In this document: positions 37,501-60,660 of the stretch, one piece after another
Layout of the letters: every line of letters begins with the position of its first letter
How positions within the stretch are numbered: position 1 is the first letter of the stretch
Source of the DNA: Euglena gracilis
Lineage: Eukaryota; Euglenida; Euglenophyceae; Euglenales
Reading direction: 5' to 3'
DNA: 64,000 nt
Assembly (NCBI GenBank): GCA_039621445.1
Contig: CP154954.1
Span: forward strand, 55,796,838-55,860,837
The notes under the pieces: generated by a model
The model's input: the letters and a program-made list of their open reading frames with translations, nothing else
Databases searched by the model: none
Told to the model about the DNA's origin: nothing
Program-made: the position numbers and the translations under genes

Positions 37501-40500
37501 GCAATCGCCCACACAAAAAGGGAAAACAACAAGAACTCGAAGTAAGAATAATGAGAAGCAGTGCAAACGTGCGGCTACCGTGTCATCTGAATGAACAAGC
37601 AGCTCCAGGGGGGGGAAATGCGTTTCGCATTTTTTTCGCATTTTTGCGCATTTTTTTGCGCATTTTTGTCAATTTTTCAAAATGCGCATTTTTGCGCATT
37701 TTTTGCAATTCCCCCCCCCTCCATTTTTGCACACTGTCCATTTTTTTGCGCATTTTTTGCCCAATTTTGCACATTTTCAATTTTTGCGCCTTTTTTGCGC
37801 ATCTTTTGCCCAATTTTGCACATTTTCAATTTTTGTGCCTTTTTTGCGCATTTTTTTTGCCCAATTTTGCACATTTGCATTTTTTTGCGCCTTTTTTGTG
37901 CATTCTTTGCCCAATTTTGCACATTTTCAATTTTGTGCCTTTTTTGCGCATTTTTTGCCCAATTTTGCACATTTTGCCATTTTTGCACATTTTCCACCCA
38001 AAAAATATCCTCACCGAATTTTGCCCACGTTCAACTGACCCATTTCTGTAACCAACGAACCCATTTTCGCATTTTTTTTGGCCAAAATGCCTTCATTTCA
38101 GCTCTTTTTGGTGATTTTGGTTGAATTTTGGGTTTACTGTGGGAAATGTGTCTAAGTCCTTTTTCCCTGAGTGTCACAAATTCAGCGCATTTTTTGCGCA
38201 TTTTTTTGCGCATTTTTGCGCATTTTTGCGCATTTTTTTTCTGAGGGCCGTCCAGCGCATTCCCCCCCCCCTGCAGCTCATTATATTGTGTCCACCGCGC
38301 ATTTTCTCAATGGATTTCCTCACCAAACCCAACACTGCCCGTGCAGAGAGGGCCCCCTGACACAATGGGGGGGGGGTTGGTTTCCTGCTCCAAGCAAGGC
38401 TGCCTTTCATTTTAGCAATGTACTCTTTGGTGTTGAGATGCTTCCAGGATCGCTCTCTCCGCCCACAGTGATATAAATAGGGAGTTGAAATCTGTGCGAT
38501 GGGCACGCTTATCTCGAATGAAAACCTAAGAGTTCCATTGCACAAATGCGCAATGGACCCACAAATTTTAAATATTAAATTTAGATGCGCAATGGACCCC
38601 TCGTTTCATTACCCAGCATTTCGGGTTCATTCTCACTGGGCCTTGGGAGATCTGTGCCTGCAGGCCGTAAAGTTCCAAGTCGTTGTTTTCGTGCCCAGGC
38701 CTGGGGGTGTCGGGACAGACTAATTCGGACTGTCTTGATCTTCGACTCGGGGCTGGGTTTTCCTTCTTCATTGAAGGATGGCATTTGCGCAACGCCCCAG
38801 TCGCTTTCAAAGCTAAGTGCGAGGTAGGTCACCTAAGTCTTTCCCCCAAAACACTGAAAATTCAATATCTGCTTCTTTCTTGTTCTGCCCCCCAGCTGGT
38901 CGTTCGACCACCCCGGTCGGGGGTTACAGGTCAGGGGTTGCGTACGACCCCCTGGTCGGGGGTTGCAGGAACCCAGTAGGTGGGCACGGGGGGTGCCCCC
39001 CAAAAGCCTATTTTTCTTAGGTACAACTTCCTGACCGGGGGGGGGGTCGGGGGGAAGGGGGGGGGGGGGGGGCGGGTTGGAGTTAATTGATACATGCGCC
39101 ACATTGCATCTGGATGTGGCTTCGTGTCTGCGAGAAAAAAGCACAAGCCAGCTGCACAAACAACTTCACTGGCGTTCCTGTCAACCCTCATTGTGCTCTT
39201 TTTCCAGCCTGTTGGTGGAGCCGGATTTCTTCTTGCTTCAGCTGCTGCTGTTGGTGGTGACGGCCAGGCTACTTTTTGATCGGCGGACCCCCTCCCCTCT
39301 GGGAAGGAGGGCAGGATTCGATATGAAAAGGGTTTACGGGGTTTACGTGGGGGGACACCCCCCCTCCTGCACCCGGGGGGGGGGGTCCGGACCCCCACCA
39401 CTTTTTTGTTTGCATTGTTGACAAATTTTGACCAGTGCCCAGAAACACATCTTTGTCTCTTTGGGGGGGAATTCCAGCCAGGCTGGGCCAGAAATTGGTC
39501 ACCTACATCGTTGTTTAGGGGAGGAATGACCTCCCACCCTCCCCCTCTTGGGCAGGGGGGGGGTTGTCCCGACTCACCCCCACCTGCCCTATATCGAACC
39601 CTGGCCGAGGGTGGGCGGATGGGTGCAGGGAGGAGGCCCCCCCCCTTTGGGCTCCTGCACCAGAAATTATTCCCAGAACTACTGGTGCCCAATTTTTTCT
39701 GGGTCCCCTGGAATGGGCTGCTGGCCAGCTGGGTGGGTGAAGTGGATCCACCTCCCCCTTCTCATAAAAGCAGGCCTGGCGACGGCGTTCCCCATGCTGA
39801 CCTGGCGCTTGGGCTCCTTTCCATTCATAACCCACAATGGTTGAATTCTGTCACTCACATGTGTTTTATCAGGCTGATCAATTTAGTTGGAACAGCAAAT
39901 TCTTCAGGTTATCACCCAATTATCACAGAATATAATGGCATGCATCCGATGCTGCCCTGAGATCTAACACGCCTTCGAAGGCATTGCAACTCCTCATTAG
40001 AAGTTTCCATTCTCTTCTCCTCCTTCTCCTTCGATCCTTCTTGAATGACAGCCATCAAATTGAACATTCACTATTTTGAAGATATGACATTGAATGAGTC
40101 GATACAGCATCATAAACTGGTCATTATCGGAGCTTTTTTCCCTTTGAATTTGTTGGTGCTGCCATTTGGCTGGTTGAAGAGAACAGCTTGCATGGATCAA
40201 ACTCAAACCCTATTTGTGGCTGGGAGCAAACCCTATTTGTGGCTGGGACGTTGGCACAAGTGATGATCATTTGAATCCAGCATCAAATGAGATCGTTTGC
40301 AGCGAGAAACCTGCCGAAACGATGGGATCGCTTGGCGTGAGGATGGGTATTACTCCTGATGGAACCTCCCATCAAAAAATGTTGCTGGACTGCCAGGGAA
40401 TGGGACACACGCTGACCAGGATTTGGTAGGTTGCCTTTCAGAGACTGTTGGAAAGGAGCCTTGGGCCGCTTCGTGGAGCAGAATTACTTCCCAACGAGCA

Positions 40501-40929
40501 ATGCGTTTCATTTGGGTGGCACAACAGCATTTCCATCCCGTTCCGCGAAGCAATTCGGCAAATTCGGCAAAAGAAACATCCGCGGCAAGGACACATGGAT
40601 TGTGTGGCCCAAGGGCCAGGAGTTTTGAGACATTGAAACTATTTCTACCCGCTCCGCGGGGGTCCAAATCATTGACCCCGCGTGATGATGCCATGGTTGG
40701 TTTATGCTGAGTCGATCGACGTGCAAAAGGGTGCAGTCACGCGGGCTCCCAACTTTTGGCCGGGACGCCCCCCCTCCGCCTGTCAGATCTCCAGCTGCAC
40801 CGCCAGCAGGCCCTGCGGCCCTCCCGGTGGCCGCACCGCAGCAACAGCACGGCCAGCAGCGCACCGTACTCCATGTCCGTCCGGGACTCCCGGGACGAGA
40901 TCGTCGTCTCCGTCACCCCGAACCAGTGA
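8431..40929 (+). CDS. P4-type ATPase (phospholipid flippase), whole gene
   Basis: This complete P4-ATPase moves phospholipids between membrane leaflets using ATP. Exons I can place: 8431-8520, 8564-8640, 11974-12086, 13121-13276, 13551-13651, 17498-17629, 19237-19309, 19443-19492, 20101-20208, 20968-21081, 21513-21626, 21713-21897, 22019-22134, 23838-23949, 24418-24432, 24666-24750, 24935-25088, 26776-26907, 28019-28108, 28203-28275, 29550-29598, 30476-30600, 31829-31910, 32006-32152, 32805-32870, 33475-33607, 35139-35334, 35423-35555, 36309-36400, 39208-39261, (40442-40515), 40787-40929. They join in frame to about 1,100-1,130 residues, normal for the family. Family marks include NLDGES, PISF in TM4, [28 protein letters not shown] and a final membrane domain. 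At least three introns are nonconventional. Less certain are the acceptor near 21713, the 30600/31829 junction and the last three exons. The organelle and the partner subunit cannot be told from sequence. Confidence 0.93.
8641..11973 (+). other. Flippase intron 2, repeat-rich
   Basis: This is a 3.3 kb GT-AG intron. Between about 10290 and 11000 a diverged unit of roughly 240 bp recurs: a [25 protein letters not shown] block followed by GATATTTTxGAAAAATC. A hairpin-prone pair around ACTGTGTCTTAGGCCCCGG lies at 9140-9200. Poly-C/poly-G islands and a GGCGCCGAAGGCGCC hairpin (8863-8877) are also present. No second gene is visible. Confidence 0.6.
11974..12086 (+). CDS. Flippase exon 3: TM1-TM2
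   Basis: The exon reads [12 protein letters not shown], then [20 protein letters not shown] and AAKEG, the diagnostic P4-ATPase TM1/TM2 hairpin. It is bounded by AG at 11972-11973 and GT at 12087. The codon phases match both neighbours. Confidence 0.93.
12087..13120 (+). other. Flippase intron 3
   Basis: This GT-AG intron of 1.0 kb contains one member (about 12595-12862) of the recurrent poly-G/poly-C element that ends in GTCTTTAAAAA. No coding content is seen. Confidence 0.6.
13121..13651 (+). CDS. Flippase exons 4-5: actuator domain
   Basis: Exon 4 (13121-13276) reads [15 protein letters not shown] and then [18 protein letters not shown]. Exon 5 (13551-13651) reads [15 protein letters not shown]. 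These form the actuator domain that dephosphorylates the enzyme. The loop is DGES, whereas most P4-ATPases have DGET. The exon 4 donor lies inside a (GT)n run at 13277-13298. The exon 5 end at 13651 is chosen because it keeps phase 0 with the next exon. Confidence 0.9.
13277..13298 (+). repeat. (GT)n microsatellite overlapping a 5' splice site
   Basis: An uninterrupted GT run begins at the donor of flippase exon 4. The true cut must follow 13276 to keep the frame, although every repeat unit offers another GT. Confidence 0.9.
14746..15063 (-). pseudogene. DDE (CENP-B/pogo-like) transposase fragment
   Basis: The minus-strand frame reads [16 protein letters not shown], then [20 protein letters not shown] and [10 protein letters not shown]. 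This is the core of DDE_1-type transposases: the second catalytic Asp in D-x-x-P-Q-H, the P-x-N-x-T-H segment, and Q-P-x-D with the third acidic residue. The first catalytic Asp and the DNA-binding domain are not seen in this frame, so the gene is interrupted or decayed. It lies inside the TA-flanked element 13746-16387, which it presumably once mobilised. Confidence 0.75.
15993..16122 (-). pseudogene. Captured exon of elongation factor 1-alpha
   Basis: The minus strand encodes [19 protein letters not shown], followed by [20 protein letters not shown] and AQ, an unmistakable EF-1alpha domain 2 segment. On the minus strand the exon is preceded by a pyrimidine tract and CAG and followed by GTAAGC. 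It was therefore copied from genomic DNA with its splice sites, not from mRNA. Cys replaces two residues usual in this loop (ICRGC where IRRG is typical). No other EF-1alpha exon is nearby, so it is an isolated fragment inside a transposon. Function is unlikely. Confidence 0.88.
17498..17629 (+). CDS. Flippase exon 6: end of actuator domain
   Basis: The exon reads [20 protein letters not shown], then [19 protein letters not shown], matching the family segment before the LLLRGC-x-LRNT motif. It begins after CTCACAG. It ends exactly after CCC, where no GT exists, and the following intron follows the CAG/CTG rule. Confidence 0.87.
17630..19236 (+). other. Nonconventional intron 17630-19236
   Basis: The intron begins AACCAG (CAG at +4 to +6) and ends CTGTCACC (CTG at -8 to -6). 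Joining CCC to AGC gives [20 protein letters not shown], matching the family without gap. No GT-AG pair in the area gives both the right phase and this sequence. It also contains a CTG/TGC microsatellite near 18300-18350. Confidence 0.85.
18300..18352. repeat. TGC trinucleotide microsatellite
   Basis: Imperfect TGC repeats with interruptions run into a TTC-rich tail, within the nonconventional flippase intron. Confidence 0.85.
19237..19492 (+). CDS. Flippase exons 7-8
   Basis: Exon 7 (19237-19309) reads [16 protein letters not shown] and WALAVYTG. Exon 8 (19443-19492) reads [16 protein letters not shown]. Together they are the conserved LRNTxW...YTGxxTK segment before TM3. The joining intron is GT-AG with a glycine codon split after its first base. 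Confidence 0.92.
20101..21626 (+). CDS. Flippase exons 9-11: TM3-TM4 and approach to P-domain
   Basis: Exon 9 (20101-20208) encodes TM3 ([19 protein letters not shown]). Exon 10 (20968-21081) reads [13 protein letters not shown] and TM4 with SVMIPISFK. Exon 11 (21513-21626) reads [12 protein letters not shown] and [14 protein letters not shown]. All boundaries are GT-AG, phase 0. The TM4 motif is PISF, whereas most P4-ATPases have PISL. This proline-containing stretch lines the lipid path. Confidence 0.93.
21713..22134 (+). CDS. Flippase exons 12-13: DKTGT phosphorylation site
   Basis: Exon 12 reads [20 protein letters not shown] and [10 protein letters not shown]. The Asp of DKTGT is the phosphorylated residue. 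Exon 13 (22019-22134) reads [10 protein letters not shown] and QLVYH. The acceptor of exon 12 is uncertain: AG at 21706-21707 breaks the phase, and AG at 21711-21712 keeps it. Exon 12 ends after AG of AGT, a serine codon split by the intron. Confidence 0.93.
22449..22681. mobile_element. MITE with GTGTCAACGACACG ends
   Basis: The left arm ATGTTCC...GTGTCAACGACACGCTGTG is mirrored in inverse at the right end (22639-22681). A third copy of GTGTCAACGACACG follows directly at 22685. The element is short and has no coding capacity. Confidence 0.65.
22955..23241. mobile_element. MITE with telomere-like core
   Basis: ATGGCAGCCCCCAACTAT opens the element and its inverse closes it. Long C-run/G-run arms and a second inverted pair (GTTAACGATGGAGTAGGG against CCTATTCCATCATTAA) lie inside. 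The centre holds TAGGGTTAGGG on the left and CCTAACCCTAACCCTAA on the right, so the telomere-like repeats are part of the palindrome and do not mark a chromosome end. Confidence 0.75.
23838..25088 (+). CDS. Flippase exons 14-17: nucleotide-binding domain
   Basis: Exon 14 (23838-23949) reads [18 protein letters not shown]. Exon 15 (24418-24432) is a 15-base microexon, YDVL plus two bases of a Glu codon. Exon 16 (24666-24750) reads [15 protein letters not shown] and TLLVK. Exon 17 (24935-25088) reads [17 protein letters not shown] and [15 protein letters not shown]. These are the ATP-pocket motifs SPDE, DRKRM and KGAD. The exon 15/16 intron is nonconventional; the others are GT-AG. Confidence 0.93.
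24433..24665 (+). other. Nonconventional intron 24433-24665
   Basis: The intron starts GGCCAGGGCC and ends GGGGCCCTGTCTGC. CAGGGCC can pair with GGCCCTG over seven bases, including the diagnostic CAG/CTG. Splicing gives GA+A, a Glu codon, and the sequence [16 protein letters not shown], which aligns with the family without gap. No GT-AG solution exists here. Confidence 0.9.
25089..26775 (+). other. Flippase intron 17 with satellite
   Basis: This is a 1.7 kb GT-AG intron. More than half is the TATATC/GATATA satellite listed separately. The rest holds GGGTGGGTGGGT-type G-rich runs (26245-26340) and no coding content. Confidence 0.7.
25105..25985. repeat. ATATCT/GATATA hexanucleotide satellite
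   Basis: About 880 bp of ATCTAT-type hexamers, with ATCCAT and GATATTGATATG variants. The strand bias flips near 25730: pyrimidine-bearing units lie before, purine-bearing units after, so the two halves can fold on each other. Long frames across it are artefacts of the repeat. Confidence 0.95.
26776..26907 (+). CDS. Flippase exon 18
   Basis: The exon reads [17 protein letters not shown], then [17 protein letters not shown]. It corresponds to the segment ending IExDLxLLGA just before the P-domain hinge. GT-AG borders fit at both sides with one-base phase. Confidence 0.9.
26908..28018 (+). other. Flippase intron 18
   Basis: This GT-AG intron holds one poly-C/poly-G modular element (about 27035-27445) with the hairpin GGCGCCGAAGGCGCC at 27260-27274 and a terminal GTTTAAGAAGACC. 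The string CTGCCTGGGCAGGCA is a perfect palindrome that recurs (27165, 27340). No coding content is recognised. Confidence 0.6.
28019..28275 (+). CDS. Flippase exons 19-20: P-domain TGDK
   Basis: Exon 19 (28019-28108) reads [18 protein letters not shown] and GITLWMLT. Exon 20 (28203-28275) reads [18 protein letters not shown]. Together they give the invariant TGDKxETA of P-type ATPases. The exon 20 end is placed at 28275, phase 2, to fit the next exon; 28273 is the alternative. Confidence 0.93.
28276..29549 (+). other. Flippase intron 20
   Basis: This GT-AG intron contains a poly-C/poly-G element (about 28570-28990). A 107-codon frame at 29200-29523 shows no family resemblance and is left as noncoding. 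Confidence 0.45.
29550..29598 (+). CDS. Flippase exon 21: linker
   Basis: This GC-rich stretch gives [16 protein letters not shown] in the frame that joins exon 20 (GT plus T) and exon 22 in phase 0. It would be the variable linker before the GYVLMVSG strand. The assignment rests on phase and on the CAG/CTG rule at the next intron. Other frames across the same bases are open, so it is less secure than its neighbours. Confidence 0.55.
29599..30475 (+). other. Probable nonconventional intron 29599-30475
   Basis: The intron starts GGGCAGCC and ends GCGCTGGAAGC, with CAG and CTG at the required positions and CAGC/GCTG able to pair. It joins CGG to CTG in frame. The AT-rich interior has no coding signs. 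Confidence 0.6.
30476..30600 (+). CDS. Flippase exon 22
   Basis: The exon reads [20 protein letters not shown], then [18 protein letters not shown]. It matches the strand ALVIDGxTLxxAL of the family. The 3' border is uncertain: GT at 30601 keeps phase with the acceptor at 31829. A CAG/CTG alternative ending near 30611 would add a few residues. Confidence 0.85.
30730..31260. repeat. Dispersed repeat family A, copy 1
   Basis: A GCATAATTTGCA-rich part is followed by GCACAGGCAAATTGCTC and then a block of GTGTTATTTGGGGGG motifs around CATGGAAAACCAAAGGAAAA. The same order recurs at 56365-56935 with high identity, partly at 61360-61640, and as a fragment at 54515-54620. Confidence 0.85.
31829..32870 (+). 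CDS. Flippase exons 23-25: GDGGND hinge to TM5
   Basis: Exon 23 (31829-31910) reads [19 protein letters not shown]. Exon 24 (32006-32152) reads [20 protein letters not shown] and [17 protein letters not shown]. Exon 25 (32805-32870) reads [23 protein letters not shown] is the invariant Mg-binding hinge. The exon 24 donor follows GAC so that AADYSIAKF is continuous. All borders are GT-AG. Confidence 0.95.
33475..35555 (+). CDS. Flippase exons 26-28: TM5-TM8
   Basis: Exon 26 (33475-33607) reads [20 protein letters not shown] and [14 protein letters not shown]. Exon 27 (35139-35334) reads [14 protein letters not shown] and a long hydrophilic loop, then [12 protein letters not shown]. Exon 28 (35423-35555) reads [18 protein letters not shown] and [13 protein letters not shown]. 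Borders are GT-AG with split glycine codons that fit exactly. Confidence 0.92.
33608..35138 (+). other. Flippase intron 26
   Basis: This GT-AG intron has a GTGCGCGC-type alternating purine-pyrimidine stretch (33643-33687), GGGTGGGT repeats (34275-34305) and a (CA)n run (34553-34580). No coding content is seen. Confidence 0.6.
36309..36400 (+). CDS. Flippase exon 29: TM9
   Basis: The exon reads [18 protein letters not shown], then [12 protein letters not shown] followed by a membrane span is typical of TM9. It starts after CCCTCCAG and ends before GTATGT. Confidence 0.9.
36401..39207 (+). other. Flippase intron 29 with repeat family B
   Basis: This GT-AG intron of 2.8 kb contains repeat family B (37606-38190, listed separately) and poly-G elements near 39030-39075. 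No additional exon is recognised. Confidence 0.6.
37606..38190. repeat. Dispersed repeat family B, copy 1
   Basis: About 380 bp of irregular TTTTTGCGCATTTTT and GCCCAATTTTGCACATTTT units are followed by a unique tail (CCGAATTTTGCCCACGTTCA, then a stretch ending CTAAGTCCTTTTTCCCT). The same order is present at 63424-64000, where about 190 bp of unrelated sequence is inserted in the tail. Confidence 0.85.
39208..39261 (+). CDS. Flippase exon 30: TM10
   Basis: The exon reads [18 protein letters not shown] and follows TTTTTCCAG in phase 2, fitting exon 29. The end is placed where intron sequence GGCCAG begins, the euglenid nonconventional pattern. The frame stays open beyond it (ARLLFDRR), so a longer exon is possible. 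Confidence 0.7.
40442..40515 (+). CDS. Possible flippase exon 31: after TM10
   Basis: The frame reads [20 protein letters not shown], resembling the DFxxKxxQRxFFP segment that follows TM10 in P4-ATPases. The acceptor TTTCAG and the donor GT at 40516 give phases that join 39261 upstream and 40787 downstream, giving [11 protein letters not shown]. The upstream intron would be a hybrid (GG...AG), and the exon may be skipped in favour of the CAG/CTG join 39261 to 40788. Confidence 0.45.
40787..40929 (+). CDS. Flippase last exon: C-terminal tail
   Basis: The exon reads [17 protein letters not shown], then a Ser-rich tail ([18 protein letters not shown]) ending NQ and TGA at 40927-40929. The cytosolic tail is a usual place for autoinhibitory or phosphorylated segments in flippases, but no specific motif is recognised. 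Confidence 0.75.
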
Positions 40930-43448
40930 AGCCCTCTCCCCCACCGTCACCCACGCCATTCGCACCCCCCTGGCTCTGGTGGGCTGCCACCAAAGCCGTG
41001 CCACATCCAGAGCACAAGTCCTGGGGCGAGGTTACGCCCCGCCGGTCTCCGCCGATTTGCTTGTTTTGTTTTGCCTGACCTTTTTTTGGTCGTTTTTTGT
41101 CTTCCTTTCATGGTGGATTGTCCTTGTTTTGCTGTTGCGTGAACTGGTGCTCCATGCTAGACTGCAGTGGGTTGTTTTCCCCCCAGGTTTATGGTTGGCA
41201 ATGGTACCGGACGGCAGACAGGAATGGACCGACACAGAAAGGGAAATTTCTGGGGGTATGCAAATTGTTGAACCAGTGAGGTGCGAAAATTTGTGTGACC
41301 GAGTGTATAAGCCGCCCCTAAAATTTGGAAACCCCCCCACCAGATGCGATGGAGGAACCTAAATTCTTCATTACCAAATTATTTGTATAGCTAATATTTT
41401 TTTAAAAAAATTGTCATGAAAAATTCTTCACCACGATAATTATGAATACAGCTTTGGAAAATATTGCTGATTTTTTTCAGTGATTTTTTCGGGTGGACCG
41501 GCATGTGTCTTTTATCCAGATATACCTTCCTCCCGAGTAATCCCCCCCCCCTGGTTATTGACCCCATGGGGTTTTGGGCCCAATTCGACCCCCTCCCCAA
41601 AACCGACCCCCTCCTCTGTTGGACCCAACTGACCCCCTGGAACTTTTTTTGGGATGCACCACGAGGAATGTTTTCCTCGCAGAAATGTGTTCTTCTTTTG
41701 ATGAAGTGGTTAGGAACTGTCGAAAACACACAGTAATGTGATGAAAACATACACCCAAGGTGATTTCCAGTGGTGACAGGTGTCTCGAGAATTCATCCAG
41801 TTCAGCGACACGTGAACCCAAGTATCGGGAAAGTGACTCCCTGGGCTGTCGGGTCCGATCTGACCCCCCCCCCCCAGTTTTGTGCATAACCATTCACTGC
41901 GGCATGGCAAGAATGGACCCAGAACGACATAAGCACAAGGCAAGCTTCTTCCCTGACCTGTTGAAAGAGGGCACTCTGCTGTGCAATGAGGGTTGTTGTT
42001 TTCCCACACTGCGCTTGGTTTATTCTGGTGATGGCAGTGCAGTCGTGTTGTACTCATTCCTTGCTACCCATTGCTGCTCATTCCCCTACCCAACTGCCCT
42101 TGACGTTACCCTACAACTGACCTATTACACTCACCCTGCCATTCCATTGGATCTGAGTGATGTCATTGGTCTGTGCCTTGAAAATGCCGGGTGGTTGCTG
42201 GCTGATTCTTGACGATAGAAAATTGGGGGCATCCATCGGTCTTTTTTGCTTTCTCTAATTATGAACACACATCCACACATTAGCAACCAGCTGTTCATTT
42301 TTGGGTTTCTAATAATGTGCCCAACGTCTTTTCTTTCTGCCATTCTTGCACCATTTGAGACAGCGGTGCAGGGCCCAAAGCAGAGGTTGCAGAGGCCTGC
42401 CAAAGGCAACAATGGCACAAAGAAATTGCACGCAGTTCTCTGTAATACCTTTCAAGATGCAGCAGAGAAGCAATGTCACTGATGAATGGCCCAGTCACAC
42501 CAGCCGGTACAGCGAAGGTGACGGTGATGCGATGCGCCCCTCCCAAATAGCCTGACAGGTGCCAGGTCATTGGAACCACCTTTTTTGCCTTTCTCGAGGT
42601 GCCAAGAGGTTGCCGTTTAAGCCGCCTCCCCTCCCAATGCAAGTGGGGCCGGTCCCCCAACTCCCAGGTCCATCGCAGGATTGTTCTGATACTCATGGCG
42701 TGCGACTCGTGTGTCATATGTTAGAAACAGGGTTTTGGGTTAAGTTAGACACAAGGCTGCGTGGGGGCCCTCCAAGGCACTCAGATCCAAAACCCTAAGG
42801 GGAGTAGGGCAAGTGGTCAAAGTGCCTGGGCACTCGGCCCAAGCACCGGAAGGCCTGAAAAGGCCCAATTTTAGTCCTGATTTCAGCCCATCAGGCGGGC
42901 ACCCCCCCCCCCGAAGGGGGAGGTTGTGCCTGCTGCGTCAGGCGCACTGGGCCAGGTTTTTTTTGGACTCCCGGGAGGAGGGTGGGATGGGTGCGTCCGC
43001 CTCCTGCCTGTACCCGTGACCCCCTGCCTCCCAGTAGGGGACCCTCAAGGGCTGCCAGAGGCGGGGTTTTGGCCATTTTGGCCATTTTTTTTCTCAGCGC
43101 GAAGCGCCAAATTTTTTTCTGACCCCAATATTGACCCCCAGAAAGTGGGTCCCCTGGACCCCTTCCCCTGGGTGGGGGTAAGGGTAGGGGGCACCCCTGG
43201 GATGGGAGGACCCCCCTCCCCGGTATTATATAGCAAGCCCTGCTCAGGGCACACCGAGACCCCAGGGTTGGTCGAATTCAGCGTGTCACCCACCGCTCAT
43301 CAGCTGTTGTACATTTAGGCAACACGGAGCTACAGATTGGTCTCCCCCACCAATCCTTTTTCCCCTGAAACTACCGAAAACGGTTGCCATGCAATCCGTA
43401 TGAAGCTCTCCACCCACCCTCCCAGTTGGCCTTGCTTTCTCGTGGACG
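40930..43448. other. Intergenic region between the two genes
   Basis: This 2.5 kb stretch has no convincing exon. An open stretch near 41930-42210 (SFFPDLLKEGTLLCNEGCC and PAIPLDLSDVIGLCLENAG) looks somewhat protein-like, but it lacks a recognised family or clear splice links. A poly-C/poly-G element occupies about 42880-43265. Confidence 0.45.
43424..43448 (+). promoter_or_regulatory. Probable trans-splice acceptor of the second gene
   Basis: CACCCTCCCAG, a pyrimidine-rich AG, lies about two dozen bases before ATG 43449. It would suit addition of a spliced leader. Confidence 0.35.
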
Positions 43449-59044
<15,596 letters not shown>

Positions 59045-60224
59045 CTGACCCCCAAGTCGTTGTATGGGAGAAGATTGCTTTTCTGCCGGCAGGCTTTTTT
59101 TTACCCCGCGGAAGACTGATACCTTCCAGGCCTTTGGGAGGTTGGTGAAGCAGCTAGCTTACCCTGTTTTTTTTTTGGCCTGCCTCCGAAAGAAATTCGC
59201 TTCCAGTTTTTGGTTTGGTTTTGGTTTTGCATTTTTTTTGTATTTTTGTCTGTATTTTTGTCCTTCACTTTTCCCCATGACACTGCAACTCTACTCTGGC
59301 AGACAGAGAAAGGAAGGACTTTTTTTCAGGGGTTTTCAGGATGGAAGTTTGTGACTCACCTTTCTCGTGATAAAAAAGGGATACGTTGCAATCTGACATT
59401 GAAACAGTGAGCGCAAGTATTTGCATTTTAACAGTGTACGGACCCGCTGCAGGAGATATGAAAGGGACATGCATTTAGGCCAAAGCACAGTCGGCAGTGT
59501 TTGAAAGAGAATCAGGAAGCGTTGTTTTCACTGAGGTGGAGCACATTAAGCAATTGCCTTCCAGCACTCCAGAACCAATGGGAAATAAAAACTCTTTGTC
59601 TTGCTTTGAACATCATTTGCGCAACTGCGTAAATAATTGAAATTTAGAATTGTCTATACAATCTGCAAGCAAATTTTTCTCTTTTCATTCCGGAAGTGAT
59701 TAAGTTGATATACCTTTACTGAAATCTTTCTGTGAAGTGATCTTTTCCTTGCGGAAATGGTGTCATGACTGGGTGCCCTCTGCGCTTTCCCCTGAGAGGC
59801 ATTTTAAGGCACATTTTCCCCTCAGCCGTCAAGCCGCCAGAAGAGTGAGATTTCGATGTTTTACAACCTGACAAGAAAAAGAACCTTCGCAACTCCTCTT
59901 CTGTCAAGCACCTCATATACATGCTTTGACATGTTGCACAAAGGAGCAATTGTTTCAGTGTGTGAAAACAGACCACAAATACGCCACTTCTGGGGCCGGA
60001 ACTTTAGTTGAACGAGGTTTGAGGTTTGGGTATTTACGGCACCCTCCATTCAGTTGTTTTTGCTGGCCGGTGTCGTATGCCCTTGGTTCGCAACAAAGAG
60101 GAGGACATTTCAGCAGGAGGTCGGAATTACCAGGGCCACCGACCGGGCAAACCGCCCTCCCAAATGATACCCCCCTTTATTATTATGCTGTTTAATGACA
60201 TGGTATTGAATATTTATGTTACCC

Positions 60225-60660
60225 ACCCCCCCCCCCGGGCAATTGACGCCCCCGGGCAATTGGCCCCCCGGGAAATTGACGCCCCCGGGCAATTGTCACC
60301 CCTGGCTGTGCTGGCCAATTTGTCACCCCCCACAAAAGATGTGTGTGAACTTTCTTTTCGCCGACATGGCTCGATTGATCTTCTATTTTGCTACAACGTG
60401 CTGAGAACTTTCACATACCAAATGCTCTGCACAATATCACGACCATAGCTGCGTTTTTGCTCATTTATTTGTGTTTCAGATGGTGTTTTTGGTCATTTGG
60501 TTTTAATGTGGCTTACATGGGTGGGCAATTGACGCCCCCAGGTAATTGACGCCCCTGGGCAATTGTCACCCCCCTCTGTGCCGGCCAAATTGTCACCCCG
60601 GGAAATTGTCACCCCCTCCGTGCTGCCCGATTTGTCGCGCGACATTGCCCAGGGGGGGGG
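60225..60660. repeat. GGCAATTGACGCCCCC repeat cluster
   Basis: Two blocks (60225-60335 and 60525-60660) each hold several copies of GGCAATTG followed by ACGCCCCC or TCACCCC, in the same order (GACGCC units first, GTCACC units after). They probably represent one element duplicated about 300 bp apart. Confidence 0.8.

Noticed and set aside
37497-38124. Phe/Cys/His-rich frames (AHFCAFFA type)
   Set aside because: Translation of the TTTTGCGCATTTTT repeat; frames exist on both strands with no domain.
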